DNA from: an uncultured Eggerthellaceae bacterium
GTDB taxonomy: Bacteria > Actinomycetota > Coriobacteriia > Coriobacteriales > Eggerthellaceae
Reading direction: 5' to 3'
Assembly (NCBI GenBank): GCA_958454405.1
Contig: CAUEBO010000005.1
Coordinates: 1 to 64,000, forward strand
Length of the DNA stretch: 64,000 nt
The notes under the pieces were generated by a model that made no database searches, was not told the origin of the DNA, and saw nothing but the letters and a program-made list of their open reading frames with translations. Positions within the stretch are counted from its first letter, which is position 1, and each line of letters begins with the position of its first letter. Made by a program: the position numbers and the translations under genes. This document shows, in pieces, positions 24,360 to 33,499 of this stretch.

Positions 24360-26090
24360 ATGGAGGGAAGCCTGAACCGTAGAAGCTTCGTCAAGGGCGC
24401 GGCCCTGGGAGCCGCCGGCCTGGTTGCGGGCGGGGCGCTGGCCGCCTGCTCGTCGCCGAGCGGATCGTCCTCGGGCGGATCCGGCGATGCCGACCAGGCC
24501 GCCACGGCGGTGAACAGCGCCGATCAGCAGTGGAGCTTCGAGATAGCGCCCGAGCCCATCGCCGACGAGGACATCGCCGACACGGTGGAATCCGACGTCA
24601 TCGTGGTGGGCGGCGGCATGAGCGGCATGGTGAGCGCGGCGTCGTGCGCCGAGAACGGCCTGAAGGTGACGCTCATCAGCGCGTCGTCGGCGCCGGTGAG
24701 CCGCGGCGGCTCCAACAACGGCGTGTATTCCAAGGTGATGGAGCAGATGGGGATCCCTCGCATGGATCCCACGTGGTTCTACCGCATGCAGTACGCGGCC
24801 AACGGCGGCAACTTCAGGCCGGCTTTGTGGTACAAGTTCTACAACAACTCCGAAGAGGCCATCAACTGGATCGTCGACATCGCGGCAAAGGCCGGCATCA
24901 AGACCACCATCGAATCCGGCCCCGAGTACAAAGAGGGCGACCCGATGTACACCCCGACGGCGGCCCACGCCTTCTACGTGGACGACGAGGAGCTGCACGG
25001 CGCCATCGGCAACGGCGAAGGCTACATCGCCGAGGAGATGGGGCGCTACATCACCGAGGATCTGGGAGTGGACGTCCGCTGGAACGTCAAGGGCGAGCAG
25101 CTGGTGCGCGGCGGGGTGGCCAACGGCACCGAGGGCCGCGTGGACGCCATCATCGCCTCCAACGCCGACGGCAGCTACACCAAGTACGTGGGCTCCAAGG
25201 CCGTCATCATGGCCACCGGCGACTTCTCCCATGACAAGGACATGATGGAGAAGTACTGCCCGCAGGCCGTGGAGCTGTGCGACTTCACCACCGACATCAA
25301 CTACGACCAGGGCATCTGGATGGGCGGCCTCATGCCCGGCGACGGCCACAAGATGGAGCTGTGGGTGGGCGGCGCTTGGCAGAAGGAGCCCAACAACATC
25401 ATGCTGGGCCGTCCCAACCTGCCAGGCGACCAACCCTACACCAGCCACACCGGTCTGATGGTGGACAACGCCGGTCAGCGCTTCATGAACGAGGACGTGC
25501 TGGGCGGCCTCGCCTGCGCCACCATCATGCATCTGCCCGAGAAGACCGCCTACTGCATCTGGGGCGCCAACCGCGCGGAGGCGGGAGGCCCCTGGGGCGC
25601 CATCAACTACGCCCACGGCGAATACTTCACCACCGAAGAGGTCCTGGAGCGCTGGGACACCGACGCCGACGGCTTCGGCATCGTCAAAGCGGACACGCGC
25701 GAGGAGATCATCTCCCAGCTGGGCCTGCCCGCCGAGACCATCGACACCATCGAGCGGTACAACGAGATGTGCGCGAACGGCGTGGACACCGACTTCTACA
25801 AGACGGCCGACAAGCTCATCCCCATCGGCGAGGGCGACGGCCCCTTCTACGGCGCGTCCTTCTCCCCCGGCTTCCTCACCTCGCTGGGCGGCCTGCGCAC
25901 CGACGTCGACCTGCGCGTACTCGACGAGAACGACGAGCCCATCGAAGGCCTGTTCAACGCGGGCTGCATGATCGGCAACTTCTACTCCGCCACCTACACC
26001 TTCGCCATGGAGGGCATGAACTACGGCGCCACCTGCATCACGCTGCCATACGTGCTGGGCAAGGACCTGGCGGCCGGCAAGCTCGACTAG
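24360..26090 (+). CDS. FAD-dependent respiratory reductase, Tat lipoprotein (pair 2)
   Basis: The product (576 residues) has a Tat signal NRRSFVKGA (6-14), a lipobox ending at Cys30, a Ser/Gly-rich linker, the FAD motif VIVVGGGMSGM (80-90) and the C-terminal FAD-binding region MIGNFYSATYTFAMEGMNYG. Fumarate-reductase-like overall, but the catalytic Arg position in QRFMNEDVLGG reads Gly by eye, so the acceptor is not predictable. It starts with PIADEDIADTVESDV, a phrase shared with the reductases at 28069, 41280 and 44481, marking a common subfamily. AAGGAAGGG precedes ATG 24360. It is followed by the 87-bp hairpin repeat. Confidence 0.87.
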   Translation: MEGSLNRRSFVKGAALGAAGLVAGGALAACSSPSGSSSGGSGDADQAATAVNSADQQWSFEIAPEPIADEDIADTVESDVIVVGGGMSGMVSAASCAENGLKVTLISASSAPVSRGGSNNGVYSKVMEQMGIPRMDPTWFYRMQYAANGGNFRPALWYKFYNNSEEAINWIVDIAAKAGIKTTIESGPEYKEGDPMYTPTAAHAFYVDDEELHGAIGNGEGYIAEEMGRYITEDLGVDVRWNVKGEQLVRGGVANGTEGRVDAIIASNADGSYTKYVGSKAVIMATGDFSHDKDMMEKYCPQAVELCDFTTDINYDQGIWMGGLMPGDGHKMELWVGGAWQKEPNNIMLGRPNLPGDQPYTSHTGLMVDNAGQRFMNEDVLGGLACATIMHLPEKTAYCIWGANRAEAGGPWGAINYAHGEYFTTEEVLERWDTDADGFGIVKADTREEIISQLGLPAETIDTIERYNEMCANGVDTDFYKTADKLIPIGEGDGPFYGASFSPGFLTSLGGLRTDVDLRVLDENDEPIEGLFNAGCMIGNFYSATYTFAMEGMNYGATCITLPYVLGKDLAAGKLD

Positions 26091-26102
26091 CATACCCCCA
26101 CG

Positions 26103-26189
26103 CGCGCACCGCCACCCTCCCCGCGATGACGCGCGTTCCTCCCCCGCAGCGCCCTTCGGATGCATTCCGAAGGGCGCTGCGCTCGTCTC
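26103..26189 (+). repeat. 87-bp hairpin repeat, copy 1
   Basis: The element starts CGCGCACCGCCACCCTCC and contains a perfect 16-bp stem (26145-26160 with 26166-26181) around a 5-base loop. A near-identical copy is at 29821-29906. Both lie directly behind a reductase stop codon. It lacks a T-run but may serve as 3'-end processing or termination structure. Confidence 0.75.
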
Positions 26190-26310
26190 GGCTTCGACCG
26201 CCGTCGGAGCGCGCATTCAACGCCGCGGCGACCAACGCACGGCAATGCCCCAGGAAGCACGGCGACGGCCGCTCGCGCCCACCCCGAGCCCGCGAATGCT
26301 CGCGGCGACG

Positions 26311-27807
26311 CTAGTCGCCCTCTTCCCGATCGCCCTGACGAACCACAAGCGCCACAAGCTCTTCGCGCGTATGGACGCCGGTTTTCTGATAGATATGGCT
26401 GATATGGGTTTTCACCGTGTTGTACGTGATATAGGTATCAGCGGCTATCGTTTTGGCCGTCTTCCCACACGCAAGATGAGCGAGTATCTCTCCCTCGCGC
26501 TCCGACAGCGCATAGACTCGGGAGACTTCCGCGCTTCGGCGGCCAATGCTCTCCACCATATCGTCCGGCTGCCGCCCAGGGCCGACCGGCACCGCAACGA
26601 ACAGACCGCCTTCCGGCCTCCCGACGAACCGATCCGCTTCGCGCGCACACCGCACCCGAACTGCGATAGCGAGAATGCTCGTCGCAGCGAGCACCACACC
26701 TAGAACAGGCTTGGCACTTGGGAGAAAGGCAGAGCCGAGCGCCATCCCCAACAGAAACCCAAGATCGACCACGCAGAGTCCAAAAGCAAGCACTTGAACG
26801 CCCGCGAGGCGAACGGGGAGCACCGAATCAAGCTCCGAAAAGGTATAGACCAGAAACAGGAAATACGATGCAAATATGGCTGAGCGCGACAACGATTCGC
26901 CTTCGGTCGCGCATGCAACGAGCGCGCACGCGACGACCGCAACGGGAAGGAACAGCCTTGAGACGAGCCGCCGGGAAGCCCACGTGGCAAGCGCGAAATC
27001 CGCGGCAATGACGACCCCTGTTGCAAGCAGAGCGCAGGATACGACGAGCGGCCAGGCGACGCCGGCGATGTCGGAAGGGGGCGTCGTCTTGAAGACGCCC
27101 TGGAACACGGCAAGCGTCCCACAGCACAGCAGGAGCGTGCCGAGCGCGACAGCAGCACTACGCTGCCGCGCGGCCGTCTCTCCTCGTTCGGAAGCCGTAG
27201 AGCCTGCGACCTGTCCGCCGTCTTCCGGCACGCCCGGCCAATCGCGTCCGCACGGATCGGCGAAATACGACGCGCGAAACAGAAACGCCGATGCGAGAGG
27301 CGCTGCAGAGCAAATCGTCAACGCCACCACGAACGGCAGCGTGATGAAAAACAGGTACAGAAACATCGCAAGCAATACCGATGCCGCCACGAGCAGACGC
27401 TCCACACGCTTCGAAGAAACGGGTTCCGAAACCTCCCGCCAGAACAGGATGAGGGGAGCCGATCCGATGCCGGTCAGAAGCCCGCCGGGAGCGTTCATGA
27501 AACCGAAGCTTTCAACATTGAAGCCCAGCGTTGCGAGCACGATGCCGGCCGAGGTTGCAAGTCCTGCGCCTACCACGACGGGAAGCCGCTCCACAAGCGG
27601 CCTTGAACGCCGGACGAGAAAGCACAGCGCTACGAGGGTCACTGCGTGGGCGATCAGCACAAGCGTCCAGGACGTCCTCTCCGTGCCGTACCAAACCGAC
27701 GTGCTGAACAACCCGGATATGAACCAGACCCAGTAGCAGCTCATGCCCAGGGCTAGCAGAAGCGGCTTCGCGTAGGCCTGAGACCCGGCTCCCAAACTTG
27801 TTTTCAT
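26311..27807 (-). CDS. Polytopic membrane protein with LuxR-type HTH (regulator of pair 3)
   Basis: The 498-residue protein has an N-terminal set of hydrophobic helices (LLLALGMSCYWVWFISGLFS onward), a linker, and a LuxR HTH, VYALSEREGEILAHLACGK to IYQKTGVHTREELVALV, near residues 425-490. It is divergent from the reductase at 28069-29787, its likely target. GGGAGGG lies just before ATG 27807. Its 3' end meets the 3' end of reductase 2. Confidence 0.85.
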   Translation of the reverse strand: MKTSLGAGSQAYAKPLLLALGMSCYWVWFISGLFSTSVWYGTERTSWTLVLIAHAVTLVALCFLVRRSRPLVERLPVVVGAGLATSAGIVLATLGFNVESFGFMNAPGGLLTGIGSAPLILFWREVSEPVSSKRVERLLVAASVLLAMFLYLFFITLPFVVALTICSAAPLASAFLFRASYFADPCGRDWPGVPEDGGQVAGSTASERGETAARQRSAAVALGTLLLCCGTLAVFQGVFKTTPPSDIAGVAWPLVVSCALLATGVVIAADFALATWASRRLVSRLFLPVAVVACALVACATEGESLSRSAIFASYFLFLVYTFSELDSVLPVRLAGVQVLAFGLCVVDLGFLLGMALGSAFLPSAKPVLGVVLAATSILAIAVRVRCAREADRFVGRPEGGLFVAVPVGPGRQPDDMVESIGRRSAEVSRVYALSEREGEILAHLACGKTAKTIAADTYITYNTVKTHISHIYQKTGVHTREELVALVVRQGDREEGD

Positions 27808-28068
27808 CGCGCCCTCCCAGCAGCCGATGGCTTTTGCACGATTTCACTCGTTTCGGATGATGATAAAACCACAGCGCGCAAGGCGAATCACTCGCAGCAT
27901 ATGATATCGCACTCCACCGTCCGGAATACACTTTCGAACTGAGCCCGGCAACCCGAGCAACCGCTGAACAGAGTGTACCGCGATGCGGCGAATCAGGAGG
28001 CGGGGACGAATCGCGCGGGATCGGCACGCTTCCCAGCGCGCAGGAGGGAAGAAGGAAAGGGGAAGATC

Positions 28069-29787
28069 ATGAAACACGAGCTTCGAAGCAGCGAGGGAAC
28101 AGGGTATGTGTCGCGGCGCAGCTTCTTGAAGGGCACGGCCGTCGCAGGGGCGGCGCTCGCCGTCGGCGGAGTCGCCGGATGCGCACCCGCCCAGACCGAG
28201 CAGGGCGGCGATGCGACCGGCGCAGCACAGCAGACGCGCTGGTCGTTCGAGACCCCTCCGGATCCCATCGCCGAGTCCGATATCAAGGAAACCGTCGAAG
28301 CTGACGTCGTCATCGTCGGAGCCGGCATCGCAGGCACGCTCGCCGCGCTCGCCGCGGCGGTCGAAGGCGCATCGGTCCTCGTTTTGCAGAAAAGCAGCGA
28401 GCCTATGAGCCATGGCATCGGATTCAGCGTGTTCGATGCCCAGCTGCAGCGTGATGCAGGAGCTGAATTCGATCTGCGCGAGTGGACGGACTTCTTTGCA
28501 AAGGACTGCTACGGCTACGGGAACCAGGCCTACATCGAGTCGGTCGTCTACAACTCGGGGCGCGCTCTCGATATGATGATGGACCTCATCAAAGACCGAG
28601 GAGAGGACTTCGGCACGGTCGTCCCCTACGCCAGCAAAGGCGGCACCATCTGCATGTGGAACGATCCCGACGTCGATCGCGGGTACTCGCGCGTCCCGCA
28701 GATGATAAAGAAGCTGACCGTCGTCGCCCAGGAACTCGGCGTGGAATACCGGTTCAAAACAGCCGGAGAGCAACTGGAGAAGGACGGAGACCGCGTGGCC
28801 GCCGTCATAGCAAAGGGACCGGACGGCTACGTGAGGGCCAAGGGTGCGAAGGGCATCATCTTGGCTACCGGCGACATCGGCAACGACCCTGAAATGGTTG
28901 CGAAGTACGCCCCGTTCTGCCAGGGACTGCCGAACACCTACATGCCGCCCGACAACACCGGGGACGGGCATAAGATGGCGCTGTGGATAGGTGCCAGCAT
29001 GTACAACGGTCCCTTTTCGCAGGCTATCCACTACGACCCTTCGCCTTTGCCTGAAGGCGACGCTCCGTTCTCCGGAAGCCCCTACCTTGCGGTGAACGCC
29101 CGCGGCGAGCGCTATCAGAACGAGGACTTGGACTACCCTATCATCGCGAACAGCAACGTGCAGCAGCCGGGCAAGCTGCGCTGGCAAATCATGGACAAGA
29201 CCCTGACGGAGTACTGGAACGACTTCGGCAACGGCATGTGCCGCAACCAAGGCTTCTACTACACGACGAACGAGGAGGGGCTGGAAGGCGCCTTGAAGAG
29301 CGGAGCCATGATGAAGGCGGACTCCCTCGAAGAGCTTGCCGACAACATGGGCTTCGAAGGCGAGGCGCGCGAGGCGCTGTTCAAGACCATCGAACGGTAC
29401 AACGAGCTGATCGACCTCGGCGAGGATCTCGACTTCGGAAAGAACCCCGAATACCTCAAGAAGACCCCCGTCAAGGAGCCGCCGTTCTATTCGGTCAAGC
29501 GCACGCCTGGCCCGCTCGGCTTGCTGGACGGCGTGTACTGCAACAACAAGATGCAGGCGCTCGATGAGGACTTCGGCGTGGTGGAAGGCCTGTTCGTAGC
29601 AGGAAACGTCGGACATGGCATGTTCGGATGCGATTACACCATCAGCGTCGGAGGCATCAGCTGCGGCCGCGCTTTTTCGAGCGGATATGTCGCCGGCAAA
29701 GCCGCGGTCGACAAGCTGCCCGACTACAAGAGCTACTACCAGCCGCCCACCGGTGCCGGGATGCAGATACACCCCGGGTTCAAGTAA
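28069..29787 (+). CDS. FAD-dependent respiratory reductase, Tat lipoprotein (pair 3)
   Basis: The product (572 residues) has Tat motif SRRSFLKGT (15-23), lipobox Cys38, then PPDPIAESDIKETVEADV and the FAD motif VVIVGAGIAGT. The active-site stretch ERYQNEDLDYP puts Tyr at the position of the fumarate reductase Arg. The C-terminal FAD region is GLFVAGNVGHGMFGCDYTIS. No heme or FMN domain is present. AGGAAAGGGGAAG precedes ATG 28069. It is followed by the second copy of the 87-bp repeat and then by a convergent regulator gene. Confidence 0.87.
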   Translation: MKHELRSSEGTGYVSRRSFLKGTAVAGAALAVGGVAGCAPAQTEQGGDATGAAQQTRWSFETPPDPIAESDIKETVEADVVIVGAGIAGTLAALAAAVEGASVLVLQKSSEPMSHGIGFSVFDAQLQRDAGAEFDLREWTDFFAKDCYGYGNQAYIESVVYNSGRALDMMMDLIKDRGEDFGTVVPYASKGGTICMWNDPDVDRGYSRVPQMIKKLTVVAQELGVEYRFKTAGEQLEKDGDRVAAVIAKGPDGYVRAKGAKGIILATGDIGNDPEMVAKYAPFCQGLPNTYMPPDNTGDGHKMALWIGASMYNGPFSQAIHYDPSPLPEGDAPFSGSPYLAVNARGERYQNEDLDYPIIANSNVQQPGKLRWQIMDKTLTEYWNDFGNGMCRNQGFYYTTNEEGLEGALKSGAMMKADSLEELADNMGFEGEAREALFKTIERYNELIDLGEDLDFGKNPEYLKKTPVKEPPFYSVKRTPGPLGLLDGVYCNNKMQALDEDFGVVEGLFVAGNVGHGMFGCDYTISVGGISCGRAFSSGYVAGKAAVDKLPDYKSYYQPPTGAGMQIHPGFK

Positions 29788-29820
29788 GCGACACGCGCGC
29801 AAGCGAAAGACGAAGGTTCC

Positions 29821-29906
29821 CGCGCACCGCCACCCTCCCCGCGATGCGCGCGTTTCTCCCCAGAAGCGCCCTTCGGATGCATTCCGAAGGGCGCTGTGCT
29901 CGTGGG
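29821..29906 (+). repeat. 87-bp hairpin repeat, copy 2
   Basis: The second copy of the element at 26103-26189, with the same left flank (CGCGCACCGCCACCCTCC) and the same inverted arms GCGCCCTTCGGA and TCCGAAGGGCGC around TGCAT. It lies 33 bases behind the pair 3 reductase stop. Confidence 0.75.
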
Positions 29907-30018
29907 GACCAAGCTCGCTATCGGTTCCCGCACACCCCCGAACGCCAGGATGTATCCCGCGCCCTTCGTCGTCAGCCGCTGGGAATTCGCATGAACGCGC
30001 AGCTGCTGCGTTCCACAT

Positions 30019-31452
30019 TCACCCCAGAAAACTCCGATGCGCGGATCGCTCGAAATCTTCTACCAAGTCGGCAAGCTCTTGTCTCGAGTGGATGTCCACC
30101 TTGCGGTAGATTCGCTTGATGTGCGTCTTGACGGTGTTGGCCGATATGCAAAGCTCCTCGGAAATAGACGGCGCATCGCGGCCCAGCAGCACCATGCGCA
30201 GCACCTCTTCCTCGCGATTGGTGAGCCCGTACTCTTCCGAAACGAGAGCAGCGAAATAGTCCCTGCTCAAAAGCGTCGACGTAGGCTTCCCCTCGCGCGA
30301 TGCGCCCGATTCGCTTCCAAGCACGATACCGAAGTCATACGTGTTTCCGCCTCCAAAGCCGACTGCGACGAGCAGGACCGCGAAAATGACGAACACCAGA
30401 AGGTACAGCACGGCGCCGTTCTGGTCGCGAGGAAGAAGGCCGACTGCATATCCCAACGTCGGAAACATGTTCACCGCACCAGCCGCAGCTGCATACAAGC
30501 CGGGAGCGGAAAGCCCTTTCCGCTTCGCTATCGTCGCGCAAAGCGGCATGAGCAGAATAAGGCATAGATTGAACGTCGCGCTCACGATCCCCATGCAAAG
30601 CACCTGCAGAACCCCGCTCGCAAACGCCTGCAAAAGGATGGACAGGCACGCGACGGGGCACAGCAGCCGAAACACCCAGGCGACGCTGAACGATCGAGCC
30701 TCGGGCATCGAAGCCGCCAGCAACACGAGCGACACGGCGAACGCTTCGCCGATGGCGAAGAACATGCTGGCCAGCGAATCCAGCCCGGCAATCGTCCAAG
30801 AATACTGGTACGCGAATCCCAAAGCGCCAGTGCATATGATTGGAACGAACAAGCTCTTGACGCCAAAAAGCACGCCGACGTCCTCAAGCCGCCGCCCGTC
30901 CGACCCGCCTTTTGCGGATGCCGCGAGCTTCGCTGCAAGTCCCGCCGATAGAGCGAGCGCGAAGCACTTCGTGAAAAGCACCACTTCCGCAGACTGGCAT
31001 GCGGTGATGAATATGACGGCGAACGAGGACATCAGGCTGCCCGCCAAGATGCAGAATTGAAAGCTGCGCCTGTCAAACAAATACGCCGTGCCCGCCCAGA
31101 ACGAAAACAATACCGAGAACGAAGCCCCCGTCGCTATGTGCAGGGCGATGAGCACGGCGAAGGGAACGGCCAGAAACTCGTGATTATGCAGATAGAACAC
31201 CATCTGACTTGCCACGATCATCCCGGCGGATCCACAGGCCATCCCCAGAGGGACGCGTTTTGTTCCCCGCGGCAGCATGACGAGCGCAAGAAGGAGGTAT
31301 GCGACGAAGAAGGCCACGTTCTCGACAAGATGCGAGGCGGTCGAATCGGTCGCCAGCTGCTGATATCCCTGAGAAACGAAAACCTGCGTAGCGGAAACGA
31401 TGAATGCAGCGTACCCGGCAACCGCGACGAGCATTCTTTTCCGAGCATCCAT
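30019..31452 (-). CDS. Polytopic membrane protein with LuxR-type HTH (regulator of pair 4)
   Basis: The product (477 residues) starts MDARKRMLVAVAGYAAFIV; I chose ATG 31452 because GGGAGGG lies just upstream, although an earlier in-frame start exists. Around 10-12 hydrophobic helices are followed by a LuxR HTH, YGLTNREEEVLRMVLLGRD to IYRKVDIHSRQELADLVEDF. It is divergent from the reductase at 31636-33183. Confidence 0.85.
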   Translation of the reverse strand: MDARKRMLVAVAGYAAFIVSATQVFVSQGYQQLATDSTASHLVENVAFFVAYLLLALVMLPRGTKRVPLGMACGSAGMIVASQMVFYLHNHEFLAVPFAVLIALHIATGASFSVLFSFWAGTAYLFDRRSFQFCILAGSLMSSFAVIFITACQSAEVVLFTKCFALALSAGLAAKLAASAKGGSDGRRLEDVGVLFGVKSLFVPIICTGALGFAYQYSWTIAGLDSLASMFFAIGEAFAVSLVLLAASMPEARSFSVAWVFRLLCPVACLSILLQAFASGVLQVLCMGIVSATFNLCLILLMPLCATIAKRKGLSAPGLYAAAAGAVNMFPTLGYAVGLLPRDQNGAVLYLLVFVIFAVLLVAVGFGGGNTYDFGIVLGSESGASREGKPTSTLLSRDYFAALVSEEYGLTNREEEVLRMVLLGRDAPSISEELCISANTVKTHIKRIYRKVDIHSRQELADLVEDFERSAHRSFLG

Positions 31453-31635
31453 GCCAACCCTCCCTTGCCGCATGACCCCCGCTTCAATTGTAGCGAACCC
31501 GCACGTTTCCCTGCGTGGAAGCCGTCACCCGCGGTGGGTGATCTTTCCGCAAGCACCCTTCGCTTGTGGTTACGGCTTCGCGTGCACCCTGTATCGTTTT
31601 GAGCCGTCAGACATACAAAAAGGAAAGGGGATGCC

Positions 31636-33183
31636 ATGGATATCACGCGCAGGGGATTTCTACAGGGAACCGCGTGCGGTCTTGCAGCCACGGCACTCGT
31701 TGGCGTTGCCGGATGCTCGCCGCAGAACAGCACAGACCAATCAACGGACAAGAGCGCTTCCGAAGCCGACGCGGCAGAGGAGAAAACCATCTCCCAAACC
31801 TACGAATGCGACATATGCGTTGTAGGAGCGGGCTTCTCCGGCATGATCGCCGCCCTCCAAGCCCATGAGGGCGGCGCGCAGGTCATCTTGCTCGAGTCTT
31901 CCAGCATCACAGGAGGCGCATCCGCCAACGGCGTTGAAGGCTCGTTCGGAGTGGACTCCAGCCTCACGAAGGAGCTGGGCATCCAGGTTGACATCAAAAA
32001 CATCCTCATGAGCGAAATGGAGCAGTCGCAGTGGCGCGCGGACGGCCTTTCGTGGCTCGAGATGATGGAGAACTCGGGCCAGAACATCGACTGGCTCATC
32101 GAGCAGGGCGTGAAGTTCGACAAAGTGGACGACTACCACGGCAAGGACTACCAGACGTTCCACTGGTACGAGGGCGGCATCATGGAAGGCTACATTGAGC
32201 CGATGACCGCGAAGGTTGAGGAGCTTGGCATCCAAGTGGAGTTCTCGACCAAAGCCGAGGAACTCATCCTACAGGACGGAGAGGTCGGGGGCGTGTACGC
32301 GAAGAACGGCTCCGGAGACTGGATCGAAATCGATGCGAAGGCCGTCATCCTCGCAACCGGCGGATTCGGGGCCAACTACGAGCTTTGCTCGAAGATCGGC
32401 TATCCCGCCGACAGGCTGCTCTCGGTCGGGTCGCCCAACGACGACGGATCGGGCCATGACATGGCCGTGGCCGCAGGAGCGAAAGACTTCGCAGACTACG
32501 CAGCCGACAACTGCGGATCCATCATCAAGTCCTTTTCTTTCAGCATGACCAACCTCGGGTTCTGCATGGCGCCCCAGATCCCCTGGATAAACGAAAGCTG
32601 CGAGCGGTTCTACAAAGAAGACAACTGCACCGTAAACCTCTCGCTCGCGAACCCGCCGAAATGGAATCAGGAACGGTCGTTCATGCTTTGGGACGAAGCC
32701 ATCTTCGACGCCTACGCCACAACCCAAGAAGACGACATGCACGCCATGTTGGAGAATGCGCTTTCATCGGGCGAGGGCGACGTCTTCAAAGCCGACACGC
32801 TTGCCGAGCTTGCAGAAGCGGCCGGCCTGGAGCCCGACAAGCTCGAAGCGTTCGTGGAAAAGTACAACGCCATGTGCGCCGCGGGCCAGGACGAGCTCTG
32901 GGGCAAAGACCCCCAGTACCTGGTTCCCTTGCAGAACCCCCCGTACTATTTGGCGCAGCCCATCAACGCGATGTTTACCACCATCGGAGGCGTTGCGACG
33001 AACCGCAATGCGCAAGCCATCGATTCGCAGCATCAAGCCATCGGCGGGCTGTACGTGGTGGGCGTGGAAGGCTGCATGCTCTACCGCAACGTGTACACCA
33101 TCGGCACGCCGGGGTCGTGCAGCGGCAACTCCATCAACACCGCCCGCACCGCCGCGAAACACGCCGTGGCAACCCGCCTGTAG
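31636..33183 (+). CDS. FAD-dependent respiratory reductase, Tat lipoprotein (pair 4)
   Basis: At 515 residues this is the shortest of the seven. Tat motif TRRGFLQGT (4-12), lipobox Cys27, FAD motif ICVVGAGFSGM near 58 and the phrase LATGGFGANYE are clear. It belongs to a somewhat different branch from its neighbours: the active-site stretch reads ERFYKEDNCTV, with Lys-Glu instead of Asn-Glu and Thr at the fumarate reductase Arg position. The C terminus VGVEGCMLYRNVYTIGTPGS replaces the usual GN..G pattern. AAAGGAAAGGGG precedes ATG 31636. A strong terminator follows. Confidence 0.85.
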   Translation: MDITRRGFLQGTACGLAATALVGVAGCSPQNSTDQSTDKSASEADAAEEKTISQTYECDICVVGAGFSGMIAALQAHEGGAQVILLESSSITGGASANGVEGSFGVDSSLTKELGIQVDIKNILMSEMEQSQWRADGLSWLEMMENSGQNIDWLIEQGVKFDKVDDYHGKDYQTFHWYEGGIMEGYIEPMTAKVEELGIQVEFSTKAEELILQDGEVGGVYAKNGSGDWIEIDAKAVILATGGFGANYELCSKIGYPADRLLSVGSPNDDGSGHDMAVAAGAKDFADYAADNCGSIIKSFSFSMTNLGFCMAPQIPWINESCERFYKEDNCTVNLSLANPPKWNQERSFMLWDEAIFDAYATTQEDDMHAMLENALSSGEGDVFKADTLAELAEAAGLEPDKLEAFVEKYNAMCAAGQDELWGKDPQYLVPLQNPPYYLAQPINAMFTTIGGVATNRNAQAIDSQHQAIGGLYVVGVEGCMLYRNVYTIGTPGSCSGNSINTARTAAKHAVATRL

Positions 33184-33263
33184 TGCGCACGCGAACGCGA
33201 AGCGCCCAGGAAACACCAGGCCCGAACGGTGTTCGCGAAAATGAACCGCGCTCCCTCCCTCGG

Positions 33264-33296
33264 GAAGTCCGCGCCATTCGAGCGCGGACTTCTTGC
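33264..33296 (+). terminator. Terminator of the pair 4 reductase gene
   Basis: An 11-bp perfect stem (33264-33274 with 33282-33292) around a 7-base loop is followed by TTGCTT. It lies 80 bases after the stop codon, in a 316-base convergent gap that otherwise holds only the opposite terminator at 33409-33452. Confidence 0.75.
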
Positions 33297-33408
33297 TTGG
33301 CGCGTGCCGAAAGACCGCTGCAGCAGGGCATTCTAAACCGACTGCGCCCCACGTTCGACATGCTGCATGATCTCTGATCCCCACCGTTTGACAAGTGCGC
33401 CCCATCCC

Positions 33409-33452
33409 ACAACAGAAAGGACTGCCGAGCGGGAGGGGTGCTCGGCAGTCCT
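33409..33452 (-). terminator. Terminator of the pair 5 reductase gene
   Basis: A 13-bp perfect stem (33418-33430 with 33440-33452) around a 9-base loop is followed on the minus strand by TTTCTGTTG. It lies 48 bases beyond the reductase stop at 33500. Confidence 0.8.
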
Positions 33453-33499
33453 CGCCATAGAGGGCCGCTTGATTGGAACGCGCCAGTCCAGCAGGAGGT

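Noticed and set aside
22545..26216. A 1223-codon open frame on the minus strand
   Set aside because: It runs antisense to the pair 2 reductase and in another frame over the pair 2 regulator; composition is that of a shadow frame.
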